Origin: Ophioderma brevispina | Lineage: Eukaryota; Echinodermata; Ophiuroidea; Amphilepidida; Ophiodermatidae | DNA: 64,000 nt | Assembly (NCBI GenBank): GCA_023653785.1 | Contig: JAMKCH010005351.1 | Span: 1-64,000, forward strand | Direction of reading: 5' to 3' | In this document: piece by piece, positions 25,701-37,700 of the stretch | Layout: each line of letters begins with the position of its first letter | Position numbering within the stretch: the stretch's first letter is position 1 | Made by a program: the position numbers and the translations under genes | Notes under the pieces: generated by a model | The model's input: only the letters and a program-made list of their open reading frames with translations | What the model was told of the DNA's origin: nothing | Database searches by the model: none

Positions 25701-28700
25701 TTTGTGAATATTAAATAGTAGCATATTGTAGGATGGGCACATACACCCTTTTTCTCTTTCTTCAAATCTCTATTTTAACGAGTGTATTCTAAGGCCATTT
25801 TGGCTGCTGAAAACGATTCTAACAAGCATTTTCATATCAAATGAATTTGATTGGGGGTTGTGTTTCCATGATTTTAAATTTTGCATGTAAATTCAATGGA
25901 GAATTTTGGCAATTTTAGACATAACTTAAAAAGCTGTTCTTCTCAAACCTATTTTGTTCAGAAACTCAACCATATGCTTCTGATATTCTATAATTATTTG
26001 CAAAGAAAACATATAATATGGTTGAATTGCAACAGGCTTCAATTTTACAAAACATGGTATTGTAAGGGTGCATAGCAGTAAATAGAATAGCCTTTCAATC
26101 AGTAGACTTACCAAAAGACCATGGGTAAACACCACCTTTAGCTTTTTTGTGAAAGGCCATACAAGTATAATTGATTTTATGTTATACAAAGAGTTTACTG
26201 AAGCATGCCAGCAAGTGGTGCAATGAACTTTCTTATGTCCTTGTAGTCTACTGGTCCATGCTAATTCTATTCTGGCTTTGCACCAATTACATTTTCATTA
26301 AATTGAATCCCTTTCGCATTCACAGAAAAATCTATTATATTTTTCCTTTGCCAATATTTATCAAATATACGAAGGCATCTGTGTGTGAGTTTCTGACCAA
26401 ATAGGTTGAGAATAACCTTGTTGTTTGAAGTAATGTCTAAAATTGCAAAAATTCCCCATTGACTTTACATGCAAAATTTAAAATCCATGGAACCACCATC
26501 AAAATTCATTTAATATGAAAATGCTTATCAGATTCATTTTTGGCAGCCAAAATGGCCAAGGAATCTACTCGTTTTGAAAAAAAAGTGGTCATATGCCCAC
26601 CCCTAGTATTAGGGTTTCTACTGTATAATTGTTGATGTAATTTAAAATCTATCAGTTTGTGCATAATGCCCAAGTGTATTGGAGCCATTATAAAATGTAC
26701 ATGTATGAGACAATCTATTTGGTCTGTAAAGGGGATCTCATGTTTGCATGTTCTGATGTGATTGTCGATTATCTGAAGTTGAAGTTTTTGCTTGGTACAT
26801 GGATGAGTGATGACCTTTGTCATCAGTCTATGATGTGTATAGTTATAAATTTATCAGTATATCTTTTGAACTTGTTTTTATTGATGCATGTTTTCTAAGT
26901 GTATCTTTGCTATTAGTTGGTTTATCTAAGTGTATCTTTGCTATTAGTTGGTTTTATACATGGATAGGTGATGCTCTGGTTCATCAGTGTATGATGTGTA
27001 TCCTTTTGTAATTGTTAATTGTAATTTGAATTGAAATGAAGTTTTAATATTGCGTTGTTTTTTTTATATTTAATGTTAAATGACAAATGTAATGACATGA
27101 TATAACACAATTGTGTTGAGTTGTTGTTAAACTTTAATACTCACTCACTCACTCACTAAATCTCCCTAGTGACTTCAATCACTCTCAAAAACGTGGGTAT
27201 TTCTTTGAATAAAATGCAAAGCTGTAGAATTTGTTGGACAGCCCTTCCAGTGTTAAGAAAGAGAATATTGGCTATTCCATGAATTGCTGTATCCCAACAC
27301 CTTTGATACATGACAATTTTAATGCAAAGTGGTACTTGTAAATATAGCCTTTTGCTGGAGTTTTTCTTTTCTTTTTAGTTGGTGTATGTAGAGAATGGAT
27401 ATCAATTATGAGGGTTGACATTTGACCATGCTTTTTACCCATAATTCTTTGCATCCATTACTCAGTAATTACATTTACAATATAGACATTAGCCTTTAGC
27501 CACGTTAGTTTATTTGCACATGTTCAACTGTTGAATTCCACAATACTCAAGGAATTTTTTTTTAGTATTGTGGAATTCGAACAATTCCTGATTATCGAGC
27601 AATTTCTGTTGCCATGTTTTCTATGCTTAAAACATGTCATTTGAAGTGGTTACATTTTCAAAACTTTCCCTTGTTATAGATTTTTTTCCATATTTATTAA
27701 CAGTTTTCATTCTCAATTAAAATTAAATGATCATTTGTGTTTGCCCATGTGTACACATTTCAAACTGCTTTGAAATTACTTGCACTTGGGGTCATTATCT
27801 TGCAAATTAAGAAGTTATTATTTGTAAAACAATATACTTAATAATAGATCTGGACCCATTCAGAGGACCACAGCGATCAGAGGGCCCAAAGATAGTTTCA
27901 AATTGGGCCATTTTAGGGAAATCTCTTTTTGAATATGGTCCCTATAAATGTCAAACGGAATTTTATCCACCCCACAGTCCATGTCAGTTCTCCAGCTGTC
28001 ATGGTTTTGCCTTACTAGCCTGCAACCCTGATTGTTAGTAGAGTCACACATGTGACCTCTTACAGATTTAGGTCAAAGGTCATCCAGGGGTCATTTTCAT
28101 CACTAGGTGTATACCCTGATAGTTTCAAAGACTCTGGAGGTGGTGGGGTCAGGCGGGGACATAATCACACCCTAACGCATTTCCGAGGTCTGCTTGTTTT
28201 GTATGAGGAACATTTTTTTAACAAGATTTAAACTGTGCCGAGGTGGTGGTGGGTAACAACAAAACAAAACAAAACATTTTGGTGAAAGTTGGGCAAGTGG
28301 TGTTTTTCTCTCTTGAACGACCTTAAACTTTTTTTATCTTTATGGTTTGACTTTGTTTCTGTATCTAAGCACTCTCATGTTTTGTTGCCGAGTAGCTAAT
28401 TTTTTGATTGCGGTGTGATGACTGCTGTTGTTTGGAGATATGATTAAAACATTAAGATGTTGTTTTTTAATTTCTTTCTTGTAGGAGGGGAAATCAGAAC
28501 AGCAGGCTTGTTACTGAAACACCAGGTAAGTTAAAAGAACACTGTTCTACATTTGATCACTTTTTGCTCCCAAATTGAGCAAATTATCGTATGATGAATT
28601 GCTCTGTTTAATTTTCTATTAAACAATAACAAGTTTTCCTTGGAAAGCTGTATGGGTCATATAGGGAAATTATTTTATGAAGTCAAAAAAAAAAGACATA

Positions 28701-31700
28701 TACAAATTTTTGTAATGCTGGTAGAGGTAATTAAGTGCGATCACCCAACATGGTTAAGGGCATAAACTTCAATCATTGCAAAGGTATCCATGTAGCAACT
28801 TCGCTACCAGGTTGAAACTTCACAATTAATTACCACTAGCACCGGCACTATGCACAACACTAGTGTTGAGTCGTCCAAAACTTGCATTTGGTTTTGCCAA
28901 TTCCAACCCAAGGTTGGTATATTTTGACTTCCTCAAGACATTGCTCATACAATGGCAGCACCAGAAAAAAAGGTGGGGCTGTGTTAAGGTCTTCTGGTGT
29001 GGTGCCTGTCTTAAAGCAATAATAGCACATTTTTTTGAAGAGCGGCCCCAATTTTCCAAAAATTTTGAGATTTTGGCTCGGTTGCATTGGTAACTGGCTA
29101 ATAAACTATACCTGTGAATGATTTAGCTCAAAAATGTCTATTTGTTGCAAACGAAGGAATTTTGTAATTAGAATAATTAATAGATCTATGATAATAATTC
29201 AATGGCTGCTGGAAACGGCCTTCCAATATGAAATAGCCGGGAAATAGCGCAATGTACGTGTCTACGCTCATCCATTAGTTGTTTTATTGGTTCAGGCAAG
29301 TCAAGTTAGAGGTCATTTTCGCGAGGTGACACTATTTTATAACGGACGAACAGAATTTTGGTGTTTCCAGGTCCGCCTTAAAATTACAATTTTGGATCTC
29401 GATTCACAAAATTATAAAGGAAGCGAATTTACAAAATCGCTTCTTTTATGGCAATTACGCACTTTTGAGTTTTACCGTTCGCAGGTATAGTTTACTAGAC
29501 AATTACCAACACAACTGTGAAAAAATCTCAAATTTTGAAAATTGAGGGCGCTCTTCAAAAATGTGCTATTATTGCTTTAAGAAAAATGTTCAGCAAAGAA
29601 CCATTTCTTGAAACTTTGGGGGATAGAGTAAACACACTGCATGACACTTGAGAACTGTAAATTGTGAAAGTGATGTGTGTATTTTACTGTTCATAGGTGG
29701 GTGCATTCTTTTGTGGTTGTAAAAAATAAACTACATGATCAGAAAAAATTAGATACAGCATCACATACACTCATTATGGGGGCTTTTGGGGTGTTCATGT
29801 GAAACCTCAATGTACGTGTCTTTCCCTTAAAACTTACAAGATAAAATTAAATAATGTATGACATGCTGCACCCACCTATGCAACATTAGTAAAAGATATC
29901 TCAGGGCTACCGAAACCTGAATTGGTTCTGTGAGTTGATAGATCCACACCGGGCCACACACACCACCTCGGCACTGTTGGAAGACACAGTGATCCTTTCT
30001 GGGTTTGCTAAATCCTCTGGGATACCCTAGGCTAAATCCACTTGTTAGGTGATCTATAAGGCCTATGACTGCTGTGTTACCCATATCCCAGTGATTCTCT
30101 TCCCCCTCCCACATGCATTCTCGTAGCTACTCTTCTTGGTAGTCCTGGGATATCTTTACTTGGTGTCATTGTGAAACCTGTACTTAAAGTGATTGCATGA
30201 TTATATGTCAGCACCGTTGACTGTTATAAGAAGACCCTTACCAAATACACAGGACCTAATTGTTGCACAATTAAATCCCAAATGACATAGGCAGAACACA
30301 GCAGGTGTGGTAGTATACCTGAGGCACGCGAGTGTTTACTGAGGCATGCTGCAATGAAAACAGATTTTGTGTATAGACATTCTCGTAATTGTCAGTGTTG
30401 AACTACTGGAGAGGTGGAAATTGCTCGTATGACCCAGTGTACAGCTTTGGAATTGTACCTGGCTATTTTGATCTCCTCAGTCCTGAAAAAATGTGAAAAT
30501 TGTTGATATGAGGTCAATCTAGAATATCTTAAGCTTCAAATTGTCATGGGTGTGTGTGTGTATGTAGTGTGTGCATGTGTGTGGGGGTGTGTGTGTAGTG
30601 TGTGCGTGTGTGTGTGTAGTGTGTGCATGCAAGTGTTTTATGTGTGTTTGTGTGTTTGCATGAGCATCATGAACTTATCATTATGCTATGGGTCATTTAC
30701 AAAGACTAAAAACCTTTTGGAGCAATTTCTCAGTCTACTTAATGACATGGGACACACTAACATCATGTTCATGGTCACAGTAATCAAGGAAACCAACATT
30801 TTGCATTCAAGCTTTCTTTTTCACTTCAGGAATGTTACTTTGCTTTAAATTCCTGCTTTTGTTCCAGTTATTTTGAAGCACTTGCTTCTTATGCACATTT
30901 TTGTTCTTGTTTTTTTTTCCCGTGCACTAATTTGCCGCCTGTCTGCCGCACTTAACCAGGAACGTGAACGTCGCAAGCATCTTCTTATTTTGGTAAGGGA
31001 TTTCGGGAAAGTGAAAGCAATTTGGGAAATATCATGAATGTACTGAATGAAACTGTAAATGCCATTTGGCTTCAGTCTTCAAGTTTTCTTCTAAATACCT
31101 TAAAGAATGTATATCATTTGGTGATTGGAGCTTATTTTTGATGCATGTATTCTTAAAACTGGAAGCATTTTGAATTGCAATACTAAACTATGATTTTCTT
31201 AACAAAAGCTTAATTTGGTTTGATATTGGAAATAACACCACTTTCTTGGTTTTGCTACTTCCTATTATTTATGTAAGCACTGTGATTACTTTCTTGAAGC
31301 ACCCCTGTTATGTAAGGTTCCATAACTGCATTAATTTTTTTGAATAAGCAATGAGCCAAAAATAGGTCGGTTTAAAACACAAACAAGATGTCCATACTGT
31401 CCATCGTGCATTATGTGGTTGCTATACTGTGTTCGTCATCAAATATGCAAAAGATATTTGGCTTTTGTTTATCTCTCCCCTCCCCAAAAAACGACTTGTT
31501 TTCCATGGCACCTCCAGTGTGTGTTATGCGCACCTCATGTAACTAGGTCTGTTGCATTAGTGTTGTTTGGTTTCTCCCCCATAAGGGTGTTTTGGAATTC
31601 ATCCCATAACTGCCTGTATGTCCCTATATGAACTTGTACTAACACATATCAGTACATTAGGGTAAAAAGTGTTAAGAAGTTTTCAGAACCACAAGACCTT

Positions 31701-34700
31701 TCATGATTATTAAAAAATTCCCAAAGTAAATTGAGCATTCAAAATCCGTCCGGATTTTTATGTGTTAAGATAGGATTTTTGTGGGATCACATACCCTATG
31801 AGGCGAAATTTCCCAAACTGTGAATTGTGGGATATTGACTCAATACCCCTACTGCGTTCCCCCATCAGTTTTGGTGGTATAAAGAGTCTTGCCAATTGTA
31901 GTGGGAACACAGTATATAATTGAACAGAAATCCAGCCTGGACACACACTACAATATTACTGCTCCTACTCCATATCCTGATATCATTGAGTGATAGTCTC
32001 CATGGAGGTATTGCATTATTTTGAAAAGGGCATAGTCAAGACATGACAATGCATGTGTCTATCACATGTACTAGCTATGACAACCATGCCTTATTCATGA
32101 CCTAACCAAGTGTTAATCCAAGGTGATTTCAGATATTCAATACCCCAAATGCAAGGCGTATACTTGATTCCAATTGTGCCTTCAAGGCAGGATTCGGTGC
32201 GATTTAAATCAGTTGATTTTAATCGCGCCGCTTAATCATGATTTAAATTGAAAAAAAACTTCAATCATGAGTTTTTGATTTAAATAATTTAAAAATATTT
32301 TTTTTTTTTTTTTAATGGATTTAAAAAAAAAAATCACCAACCTTGCTTCAGTGTGAAGGCATTCATCTGAATACAGCCTCTGGAAAACCTTGCAATGTTT
32401 TATAGTGTGTTTGATTTTGATTACGGACCACATCTCAACACATGCCAACCACCATTGTATGTGATCACCAATAACATTTGTGTGGTAAATTGTTTTTTAC
32501 ATGCAAAGAACACAATCTCAATACTTTAAAAGTAATACTCTGGTGCAAAAAGTCTCCCCACTAATTGCATGTTCAACTTGCCTCAGTAGCGAGTACGACA
32601 TCTATTTATCTTAAAGTGTCTCTTACCGCCAGGTGAATCTTGCAAGTTTTAATTCTCAATACATTCTGCCATGTGAGATCATGCTGAGGACCATTGTCAG
32701 GGTGTCCCGTTGTAAAATCCTCTTCCACTCCGTATTAGTCCTCTGATTTTAAGCTCTTACTGACTGCCTTGCTAAGCGGAAATCAGAATTTGGAGAGTTG
32801 TATTCGCACCTCCCTTCAGATTGAAGTTTCGCAATCATTGAATCAAGGAAATTTACCTGTGTTCAAATGAAAAACTTTTCAACTGAGAAAATTTTCTTAA
32901 CCCACGCTACAAATATGCAACCGAGTGGTGATATTGTTGCACAGGAGCACATTTAAGGATTCCATTACACCATGTTCCCTGAGCATTTTTGAGGTAATAT
33001 TGCTGCCCTATTTATCATTATGTGGCATTTGGTAGACTATTCACTGCTTTCACACAGCAGTTAAGAGAGGTATAATGTAGCAGAGCTTCTTTCTTTGGAG
33101 AATGTCCTCACCATGTTTCGGGGAATGCAGGCCAATTGTTATCTCCCCTCCCACCCAAATCACATTTTAACTTGCATATGCATGCAATGGTGCAGAGAGA
33201 GAACGACGTAGCAGCACATGATGCTGGTACGAGCCTTGGAGGCCCGCAAGAAAGCGGAGGTGAGATTTGTGAGGATTTTGAATTGAAGGCATTTGAAAGT
33301 ACCTTGAAGAAGTGGGATTGAATGCAATGCTCTTTAGTAAGGATTTCTTCCTCAGTTAATGTGTTTGACAAATTGTTGCATTTTACTGTGTAATTTCAAC
33401 GCCCCATTGGAAATTGCTCACGCCATCAAGCAAAGATTTACGTTTAACTCGCACAAATCTAGAAGTGAAGGGCTGCAATCCCAAATGGCTGGAGATGATG
33501 CATGACTTAAACATTTTTTTTTTTGAACAAAACTTTCCCCTTCCCCAAGTTGGGAAAGAATTGGAGAATTTATTGTTTACAAGCATAAGCCATATAAATA
33601 ATCAAGTTCTTCATGCACTGCCCAACACACCTTCCCATGACAATTGTGTGTGCCCATACACAGAATATACAGACAATTGAAGTCTTTAAATACATTTGAC
33701 ACAATCTGTAGTGAACTACTTTTTTTATTATATAACTACTTAAGTTGCGTTTTCCTACTTGTCCTTTGGGTGAACCCCCTATTACCCCCGGAAGTCGTAC
33801 AAATTTTGATATCAGATGACTGCCGTATTTTTTCTTCTCTTGTCGTCCTGAAGCTGGAGCCTGTTCAATCCATTTCTTCCCAAGATATAAACAAAAACCA
33901 TGGTTTTAATGGTTTAACCCATCAATATTAGCTCCAGTATTGAATAGGGATTTGCAAATGCTTATTGCGTCTACCATCAAAACATGCAAGTTTTGTTTCC
34001 ACGGTTCTTGATGGGGAGTAGGTGCAGTGTCATGCTCTCATATCAATCAGAGAACAACAATAGACAAAATCGGAAACAACCACCTTTAATTTTGCCGATG
34101 TACCAAAATGTTGTCTTTCATCAAACACACATTTCTTGTCGCACAAGGGGGAGAAGAAAGAGCTAAGCAGGAGAAGAAGGCGGATAAAAAGATGCAGAAG
34201 TAGAATAAGTTTCCAGCCGCAACAGATTGAGCTTACACATGGCAGAGAACTCAAGAAAGAAACCAATAGAGACTGAAATACATGATGAGAAGGGTAGTGG
34301 CTGACCTCAGAACTACAACTTTATTAATGCTAACGGTCCCGCGGTTTCGCGATCACCCGCCTGGGTTTCGCGATGACTACAATCAACCCACCCTCCAAGT
34401 TTGCATGTCCTACCTCATGTTTTACCCAATTTGACCTTGAATGACCGCTAATGACCTTGTATGACCTTTAGACAACAACATATACATCCCGTAACTTAAC
34501 TGATATGGAAAGGCCACACATTAGAAGCTATTAGGGTATTATATAATATTAAACCTTTTTGGAAGCAGTCAAATTATAATATATAAACCGTTTTGGACGC
34601 CAACCCAAAATTTGACTGTTTTTTTTTTTCGCGATTACGCGGCTTTGGGGCCTTCCGTCTAACCAATCGAACTTTGATCTGGCCCGGCCCAAACTACGCC

Positions 34701-37700
34701 GCGCACCCCCCAATTTTCGTGACCGTACGCTCCCAATCCCGGCCCCGAGAAATAGGCGGACAGACAGCCGGACAGACATCCAGAACAGAACAGATAACAC
34801 GTGGCCTAATTATAATATAGATAATCTAGAGTTTTTACAGGATTCAGTAGCATTGGCTTAATTTAAGTTGAAATATACACTTCGATGGAAATCCCAATTG
34901 GGATTGATTATGTGCTTCTCATATGGGGTATTGAAATCAATTTGAAATATCCACGCCATAACCATGCCATCAAGTTATGATCAATGCAAGGTTGTTCATA
35001 TGATGGTCATTGACACACATGTGTTGATCATGAATCTGACTATGGCCCCTCCAGAATTAAATTCAGTACCCCAACCCCACTTTGTGAGACTACACTCAAT
35101 TTCAGTTGGAAAATGTAATAATCTTACATTATAATACTGGCACCACAGAATTAATTCTCATATGCTATAACATTGGGCCTGATTTTCACAGATTTGAACT
35201 GCAGAACTTGTGTGCAGGAATGTGGACAATAGCAGGGTCCATTGCTATTGTACAGTGTGAGTCAATAAAACCCTACATTCAGGAAAGATTTTTTTCTCAA
35301 AGGTAAGCGTTATTTTTGCCTCAATGTTTGCCCACAACTCGCAGTCCATGCCCCTCTTCCCTCGACCATCAGTTCTGTGTGTTCCTTCTTGTGCACATCA
35401 ACCACATAAGTAGAGTGCTCACCCGTTACTTCCATGCCCAACTAATTCGTGTGCTAAGTATTTAATATTCACAAGTTGTCTTTTTATGTATTTTAGTGAC
35501 ACATCTGTAGACGCGTGATACTTGATGACGTGAAATACGCCTTATTCGTTCTTATCGGTTATTATATAACTACTTAAAGGTCCGTTCAGGTGTGATCATC
35601 CTATTGTTCGTTAATTTGTTGATTCGACCCCTGTGACCTGTCCACTTCTACCCCGGCTAACGTCTCAGTTACTACACTTACTTTTGATATATCTAATAAA
35701 TGCCCCGTATGCCTGTTTTCCTTCATTTTGTTCTTTCCCCCCTGAAGTGCTCGTACCCCTTTCATCTAATCCCTCTCATTCATTCCAAGATCTAAACAAA
35801 ACCAGATCCTTGTCGTATCCCTTTCCCTAATGGTACCCATCATTTGAGCTCAGATCGCGCTCGGGCACATACTACTCGGGATTTTCTTTGTTTTCAAACA
35901 TTCTGCCTCACGCTATTTTTGCTTGTCCTGTGGCTCTTTTTGCTTTCCATTCGCACACAAATACTAACCCCCCCATGCCTCATGCTTCCTGTGTTTTGGT
36001 CCAGCGGGTTTTGGCACGTTTTATCGATGGGGGGACACACCCGGAATCGTGTGCATTCCCGTGTAGTAGTCATGCTCCAGTTATCACGCAGAGAACCAAT
36101 AGAGTAAATTTCGGAATTCAACACCCTTTAACTCTTCTTGCCCGTGTGACTGGTCCACAATTTGTCTTTTCAACACGACATTTCTTGTCGGCCAGGAGAA
36201 GGAAAGAGCTAAGCAGGAGAGGAAGGATGATTAAGAAAAGATGCAGAAGGTAGAAGACAGTCATCCATCATGAAACACCGCGATGGAGCTTAATCTGGCA
36301 AGAGACCTCACGAAACAATAGAAGACATGAAACCACCTACATGAGGACTAAGAACAGTGCTTGAGTTAAGTCTGGTCTGGGCTGCACCCTCATAACTACA
36401 AATTACAGTCGACTGGTATCCTTTTCGGTTTTCCTATCTTATATATCCTCCTCTTCTCACTAATCGCGGTCCCCGTGTTTTCCGGCCTTCCTTTGCTTAG
36501 TCGTGTCGGCATGTTGCATCGCTCGTTTCTCCTCGCGTTCCTTGTTCGCTATGCTGTCGATTGACATCAACAATCAACAAAAACCCACCCGCCCAGTTGC
36601 ATGTCCACTACATCAATGGTTACCCAAAATTTGACCTTGAATGACCCCTAATGACCTTGTAGTGACCTTTAGACACAGACATATACCGTAATACTGATAT
36701 GGACGCCCACCATTAGAGCTAATTAGGGGTTATATATAATATTATAACCGTTTTTGGAAGACCCGGTCAAATTATAGATATAAACCGTTTTGTGAAGCCA
36801 ACCCACATTTGCCTTTTTCGCGATTACGCGGTTGTGGGGCGCATATCCGCTAACCAATCGAATTTGATCTGGCCCAGCCCAACTACGCGCACCCACCAGT
36901 TTCGTGACCGTCGATCCCCGCCTCCGAGAAATAGGCGGACAGACATCGGACAGACATCAGACCGACAGATACACGTGCCTATTATAATATAGATACTCAG
37001 AGTTTTTACAGGATTCAGTAGCATTGGATATTTCAGTTTGAAATATACCCTTCGAGGGAAAGCACAATGGGGCTTGATTTGTGCCTCTCATTGGGGTTAT
37101 TGAACTCATTTGAAATATTCCACGCCATAACCAGCATCACGTTATGACATGCATTTTTTTTCATATGCAGTGCATGTGACACCCATGTGTTGATCATGAT
37201 CTAACTATGGCCCCTTCCAGATTAATTCAGTACCCCACTTTGGGAGACATCCAATTTCAGTTGGCAAATGTATAAGCTTAACATTTACTGGCACCACAGA
37301 AATTAATTCTCATATGCTAATAAACATGGGCCTTGATTTCACCATTGAACTGCAGACGTGTTCAGGGAAATGTGGACAATAGCAAGGTCATTTCCTATTG
37401 TAGCATTGTGAGTCAATAAAAACCCTACATTCAGGAAAGATTTTTTCTTCAAAGGTTTAAGCGTTATTTTTGCCTCAATGTTGCTTTGGTTGGTTACAGA
37501 TATAACAGGCTATCAGAAGAAGATTTTTATTTGGTGTCTTTCGTACTTGGTTCCTAAACTATGACAATTTTGCGGATAGACCTAAACATTCCAGTTGGCC
37601 GATTTTTTAGCCATACCATGCGAAACCGACACCGACGTATCCATAACACGTATCGTACAGACAGTCACACATGCAATTTCATATGGTCTCGATTTCATCT

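Larger units (their letters stand above)
22920..28484. other. 5.6-kb intron; an expected exon not found
   Basis: It holds the truncated SINE (24945), the 78-bp repeat (25352), the large foldback (25729) and one DR1 motif (AGGTCAAAGGTCA, 28070-28082). The stretches 22930-23760, 24150-24930 and 26610-28060 contain nothing recognisable. The Lys/Glu-rich exon expected between MRNHQIIE and QQALLLKHQ is not visible. Confidence 0.5.
33700..35320. repeat. segment present again at 35520-37460
   Basis: Both hold, in the same order, a TTAA MITE, exon EKERAKQE, a Tyr/Phe-poor GC-rich patch (ttcgcgattacgcgg...gcggacagaca), gagtttttacaggattcagt and caggaaagatttttt. They differ by many indels. See the second entry at 35520. 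Confidence 0.75.

Noticed and set aside
35844..36253. Overlapping frames of 87 and 121 codons
   Set aside because: They lie in the second, error-rich version of the duplicated stretch, across a MITE into the BAZ2 exon. No resemblance to a protein in these frames.
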